In this document: positions 59,658 through 64,000 of the stretch, piece after piece
Layout: the number at the start of each line of letters is the position of its first letter
Numbering within the stretch: position 1 is the stretch's first letter
Assembly (NCBI GenBank): GCA_027886175.1
Contig: JAJNNQ010000010.1
Coordinates: 3,821,001 to 3,885,000 of the forward strand
Reading direction: 5' to 3'
Origin: Phylloscopus collybita
Taxonomy: Eukaryota > Chordata > Aves > Passeriformes > Phylloscopidae
Length of the DNA: 64,000 nucleotides
Notes under the pieces: model-generated
What the model saw: the letters and a program-made list of their open reading frames with translations, nothing else
The model's database searches: none
What the model was told of the DNA's origin: nothing
Program-made: the position numbers and the translations under genes

Positions 59658-61450
59658 GTTTATTAAAGAATGGTTCTTCCATTAGAAATGTGTGTTGATA
59701 CATTTCTTTGTGGTCGGAGTCTAGCCATCAGGAAAAAATTCCCGTTGTTGAAACTACTCTGATGGCCTTTCATGTCTTCATGTTTCGTGACAAGAGATGA
59801 GCATGTGCTTTTGCAGGATTCTGGACTCAGGGGAATTTCATTTTCATATGAAATTAAATTCATATAACTTCCTGCACAATTTCAGAAAAAAATTATGCAA
59901 AGAATGTCATTTCATTTCAGCTGAACCAGCTTGTAAGTTTTACCGGCTCTATCTACAGTGCTCATGACTGGTTATAAAATGCAATCATACTTCATTTTAT
60001 TCTTATTTATGTATCATCTGTCAGATTTTCCTGTTTCACTTTGACTTCACTGTTCTGATTAAATGTTAATATTTTGGTTTTAAATTACATATCCTCTGGC
60101 ATATGATGCCACATGCAGAGATTTTTTTTCCTGTAGCACTTTAATGAGATGATGCCATATCAATACATCTGCATGAAAATTTTCAATGATTAGAAAAGAA
60201 AAATGTTACATTTTCAACCAGGAATTTTCGAATATATTCAATTAAAAGGATATTCTTTTCTAAACCACAAAATATTCAGATGATACTTTCAATACAGAAA
60301 GTTTTGTTTCAGCATTTGATTTAAGACAGTTATGTTGATGCCTTCAAAGGTAAATATTTGCAAGGCATACATTTTTTTAAGAGATTTGAAAATCTGGATG
60401 TTTGTTCCAAATCAGGAAGAAACAAAATGGCATTTAAATTCCAGGTTTACACACAGTTTCTCAATTTTCAGTCCACAGGTATCAGATCATCCTGCTGGAA
60501 CAAAGTCCATCCATTGGAACTCCGGTGCCATTTTTGGGAAGACTGTGGATACACTGAAGGCATTTCCCTGCATGATCTGCAAGGAAAATGGTGAAGAAGC
60601 CAGAAGAAGAGAGAAGCAAAACCAGCAGAAAAGCAGAAAGTGTTTTTGCAGAAATAGTGGCATGGCCAAGGTGCCTCCATCCCTTCACTGCGATTGCAAT
60701 CACATCACAGGTAACACAATGTTTTCCTGCTTTGGGCAGCACTGCAGAGATAACCTCTCCATGACAAATAGATTTTCACCAATTTTTTCCTATGTGCTGG
60801 CCTGAACCTGAATTTTCTTTGATGTTAAACATAAATATCTGAACATTGCTCCTGTTTTCTCCTTGCATAAATAAAGTCTCTACAGGCAGAGGGGAGAGGT
60901 ACTCGCTGTTGCCTTTCTGTTGTGACAACGTCAAGCAAAAGCCGTGCTCGGTGTTTTCCAGAGGGCCATCTTTGTCTTACAGAAGACATAATTGCACCCT
61001 TTTAAAACATCATCTTGGTGCCACAGAGCATTGGGTGGATGTGCTGAGTGATTTACTGCACCAGAGTCCTTTGGTTTTCCTGCAGTTCCAACGCTGCTAT
61101 GGAAAACTTGGGGCTACGCCGCTTTTCCTTCTGTGGCGTTGGTCTCAAATGAGCTTGGTGCCTCATTTTCCCATTTGCCATATTAGAACAAACATACAGC
61201 AGGAGGAACTGCCTTGTATTTTCCATTCTTCATGTTAAACATAATCTCCCAGCCTAAGTGCTGAATCACATCTCCCTACTATTTCCTGCTCCAACTGTGC
61301 CTTCACTTGTGTTGCTTTTATTTACCGTGTCAGCCCGCACCTTTCTTAACGGTGTTGCTTTTCTTCCCCTTCAAACGAATATATCCTATTCTCTGTGGCA
61401 ATTTTTAAGCTGTGTGCTCAAGTCAGGGGTTAGACAAACCTTATCAGTAT

Positions 61451-61487
61451 GCGTGTGTGTGTGTGTATGTGCGTGCACTTGTGTATG
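61451..61487. repeat. (GT)n microsatellite
   Basis: GCGTGTGTGTGTGTGTATGT followed by GCGTGCACTTGTGTATG, an interrupted dinucleotide repeat likely to vary in length. Confidence 0.88.
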
Positions 61488-63234
61488 TAATTCAGGTATT
61501 TTCTCCTACTGAACAGGGCAGTTGTGTTGGGAAGCTGGTAAAAGCTAGAGTGGAACAACAGCACAATGCATCAAAGGGGGGACCGAGGTTCTTTTTTTTT
61601 TTTTTTTTCCATAATTTTTAGCTGAATGCATCACAAAGTGGCAATTATATGGCACATTTTTCTTCTAAAAAATTGGCCTCGTTGTGCCTCTAGACAACAA
61701 AACAGCATGAAGAAACCATACAGGCACAGCTTGGTTCCAAATAACCATGTTTACCTAATATACACAAATATGCCAGGCCTAACTATATAAATATTGCTGT
61801 TCTGACTTATTTCTGGAAGTTTCTAAGACACATAATGTGATGAGTAGAAAAAAACACTTGCTATTTATTTTCATTGTAGGAAAAGTCTCATGTATAAATA
61901 TATTTGTAATGTGATAGGGAAAGATGACAGGAGTATCCATGGAGCATTTTATACCCACTCATATGGTGAAAAACACACAATGGAAAAATTGATTTGAGGT
62001 GTTCAAATTTATATGAGGCATTCTGATTTATCTAAAAAATGTTTTCCATGGTGTTTAATTTGAATTGGTTCTTGCTATGTTTTTTCTTTCTTTTATAAAA
62101 TATTCAAGAGATTCTCAGGGTGACATGAAGCACTTTTAAGAGAACTACCAGTTATCTCCTCTTTTCTTATCTCTTGGGCAGCTTTTTCCAGCATTCAGAA
62201 CTAGTGCTTGAGTTTTAAAGCTCTCTTCCATGATTGCTGTCAGATGAGGTGTATTGACAGAGAGGTTTTGCTCTGGGGACCTAATGTAGTGTTTGAATGC
62301 ATCAGAAATTGCAAATGATGCAAAATGACTCAAAAAAAAAAAATATTCCTAACAGAACTCAGAAAATTCCCAGCCTGGAAGCGTGACTGGTTTTAACAAA
62401 TGACAGATTCAAAATGTAACAAAAGATAATTTCTGTCTGATTCCAGGGGAGTGGATGACAGATGACTCTTAGCCCGTGGCACGTGCACCTGGCAGTGCTG
62501 TCACAGCGTGCCCGTGCCAAGGGCACCAGGCTGAGATGCCAAACCTGGCTGATAATGGGATTAAGGACTGTGAGAGGCACCCGGTACCTGTTAGGTTTTG
62601 ATTTGAATTGTCCTGTTGGTGCTTCTTCCATGAGGATTTGTACAGAGCAGAGTCGTGGCAGGCATTCCTCACTCACTGAGAATTTTCCTCGTTTTCAGCT
62701 TCTGGGGAAAACAGGGATTTATGGAGTCTAACTCACGTCTCAGCTGGCACAGAGGTCAGGGCTGAGATCTAGCAGCTATGACTTCCACGTGATGCTGAAG
62801 CTGCCAAAAAAATTATTATTGGCACTGGTGTCCAGCTATGCCAATCTTTGGGATGACATTTGGGTGAACTACCAGGAGCTCCATCTCCCTGTCACCTGTC
62901 CCAATGCTCTGTGGTGGCTGCCCCAGGGCATGAAATGGTGGAGTTGTGCTCCATGTCCCAGTACAAACTGGTTAAACTGGGGCACACCTGACCCTGTAAA
63001 ACTGAACACCACTGTCATTAGAAGCAGTGCAAGGCAAAAGAGGTGCAAGGAAATATGCTGGAGGGGAGGAAAAAAAGTATTTATAAAAAATGCAGAATGA
63101 GACCCCTGTTCACAGGTTAATTTGACTTTTTTTTTCCCAAAATATTTGTCACCCTAGTTCAAGTCCTGCAACTTATTACTGTAAAAATATCAAAAAAAGC
63201 ATTTGTTTTCTTTTTAAAGCATCTGAAACAACAT

Positions 63235-63294
63235 GGTTTGTGGTTTGGCTTTTTTGGTTTGTTTTTATTTAGTGGGTTTGGTGTTGTTTATTTG
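63235..63294. repeat. T/G-rich low-complexity tract
   Basis: TGGTTTG, GGTTTG and TTGTTT units, the complement of the (AAAC/AACC)n tracts elsewhere in the window. Confidence 0.85.
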
Positions 63295-63619
63295 AAAGGA
63301 CAGAGGCTCCACTTTGTTACTGTCTTATTCACCTATATTTGTCTACTCCATAAACTTCAGTATATTCCATCTATTCAGTATATTCCGTTAGATCCTGACT
63401 AAACTATAACTTCCTCGTTCCTCTGGCCACTTTCCAAGAGCCAGAAAATACTTTTAAATCATGTAGAAGTAAAAAGAGATTTGGAAAAAAAAAAAGTTTA
63501 AAATAAGGAAAAATAAATCACTAACATGTTTTTGCTCTTTGTTTCCCATGCAAATATAAAACTCAGGAATATTTTTAAAAATCACACTTTGAGACTAGAA
63601 TTTTAAAATTTTGACTTCA

Positions 63620-63690
63620 AGTGATGGTTTTGTATTTATATTGTACAGTTTTGTAGAAAATAAAGTGATTTTTGACTGCAAACCTCTTTA
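63620..63690 (+). terminator. Candidate polyadenylation region
   Basis: Three TGTA elements (CFIm-type) in about 35 bp are followed by AAAATAAAGTG (AATAAA at 63659-63664) and, about 15-20 nt on, GACTGCA as a plausible cleavage site. This arrangement is typical of a vertebrate mRNA 3' end on the plus strand. The GU-rich downstream element is weak. If real, a transcript ends here, but no coding last exon was found upstream, so a long noncoding RNA or a long 3' UTR would be needed. The window continues to 64000 without further features. Confidence 0.3.
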
Positions 63691-64000
63691 CTCATAAGTA
63701 CATAGTCTTCATTAAAAATAGTCCTCAACAGTTATTTTAAGGAAAAGAAATAAAAAAAAAAAAGTGTCTAAAAATCGAAATTATAATGTCTTGAATTATG
63801 CAGCAATTTGCTGAAGAGATGAATCTACCTTTTTAATGTACAGAGCCAAAAAACAATAGATTTTGAAGAGAGCCCTTCCATGAAAAAACATGGAAAGACC
63901 TTATTGGATAATTATTCATTAAGGAGAAACAATGAGTTCACCAAGAGAGCTATTTCTGGGGACATAGTTTAAAAAATCTGATTTCTTAAAAAAACATTGT

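Larger units (their letters stand above)
59011..63590. other. Noncoding, no gene confirmed
   Basis: Unique sequence with A-rich tract 59599-59657, (GT)n 61451-61487, T17 61592-61608 and T/G-rich tract 63235-63294. Around 60332-60805 a 157-codon ATG frame with Cys-rich C-terminal half (PCMICKENG, KCFCRNSG, HCDCNHITG) ends 65 nt before an AATAAA (60870-60875). It has antisense frames over it and no family match, so I leave it uncalled. No transposon recognised. Confidence 0.58.

Noticed and set aside
60102..60116. NFI-like inverted repeat TGGCAT/ATGCCA
   Set aside because: The spacing between TGGC and GCCA is 7 bp instead of the 5 bp NFI requires.
63150..63180. tRNA B-box-like 'AGTTCAAGTCC'
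   Set aside because: No A-box or cloverleaf can be formed upstream.

Overview
This is vertebrate nuclear DNA, almost certainly from a bird. The main evidence is five CR1 LINE fragments. Their 3' ends read in the form typical of birds (a 'GGTCCCTTCCAACC'-type tail followed by 'ATGATTCTA'), and several still translate as the C-terminal end of CR1 reverse transcriptase. The sequence is AT-rich, full of long A/T homopolymers and A-rich (AAAC/AACC)n tracts, and poor in interspersed repeats, as expected for an avian macrochromosome. Nothing in it is bacterial or viral.

I find no protein-coding gene. The longest open frames are about 155-170 codons. They are overlapped by antisense frames, lack recognisable domains, and in several cases open with GTG or TTG rather than ATG. 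The only coding remains are inside the CR1 fragments. I also see no tRNA, rRNA, snRNA or CRISPR signal. The window reads as a gene desert, or the inside of a very large intron.

Layout: 1-5.7 kb, unique sequence with microsatellites. 5.7-6.1 kb, CR1 (+). 6.1-9.5 kb, homopolymer-rich, with one 36-nt hairpin. 9.6-12.6 kb, a candidate regulatory cluster with a local CpG excess and two CTCF-like motifs. 15.3-16.0 kb, 20.9-22.1 kb, 36.8-37.4 kb, 40.4-41.1 kb, 42.1-42.3 kb, 46.1-46.4 kb, 53.9-54.3 kb and 58.7-59.0 kb, further segments with enhancer-like motif content (homeodomain, POU, TCF/LEF, RUNX, SOX) and few simple repeats. 22.8 and 49.4 kb, two ancient MIR/L2-like relics. 25.6, 28.7, 53.0 and 54.4 kb, the other CR1 pieces. 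50.0-51.2 kb, a GC-rich island ending in an A-tract. 63.6-63.7 kb, a signal resembling the 3' end of a plus-strand transcript.

Nothing qualifies as a new molecular system. The most checkable regulatory leads are the TCF/LEF inverted pair at 21648-21672, the RUNX palindrome at 54182-54193, the duplicated E-box/GATA element at 17834-17901, the CTCF-like motif series, and the possible polyadenylation site near 63660. Conservation cannot be read from one sequence, so every 'conserved-element-like' call is inference from composition and motifs.
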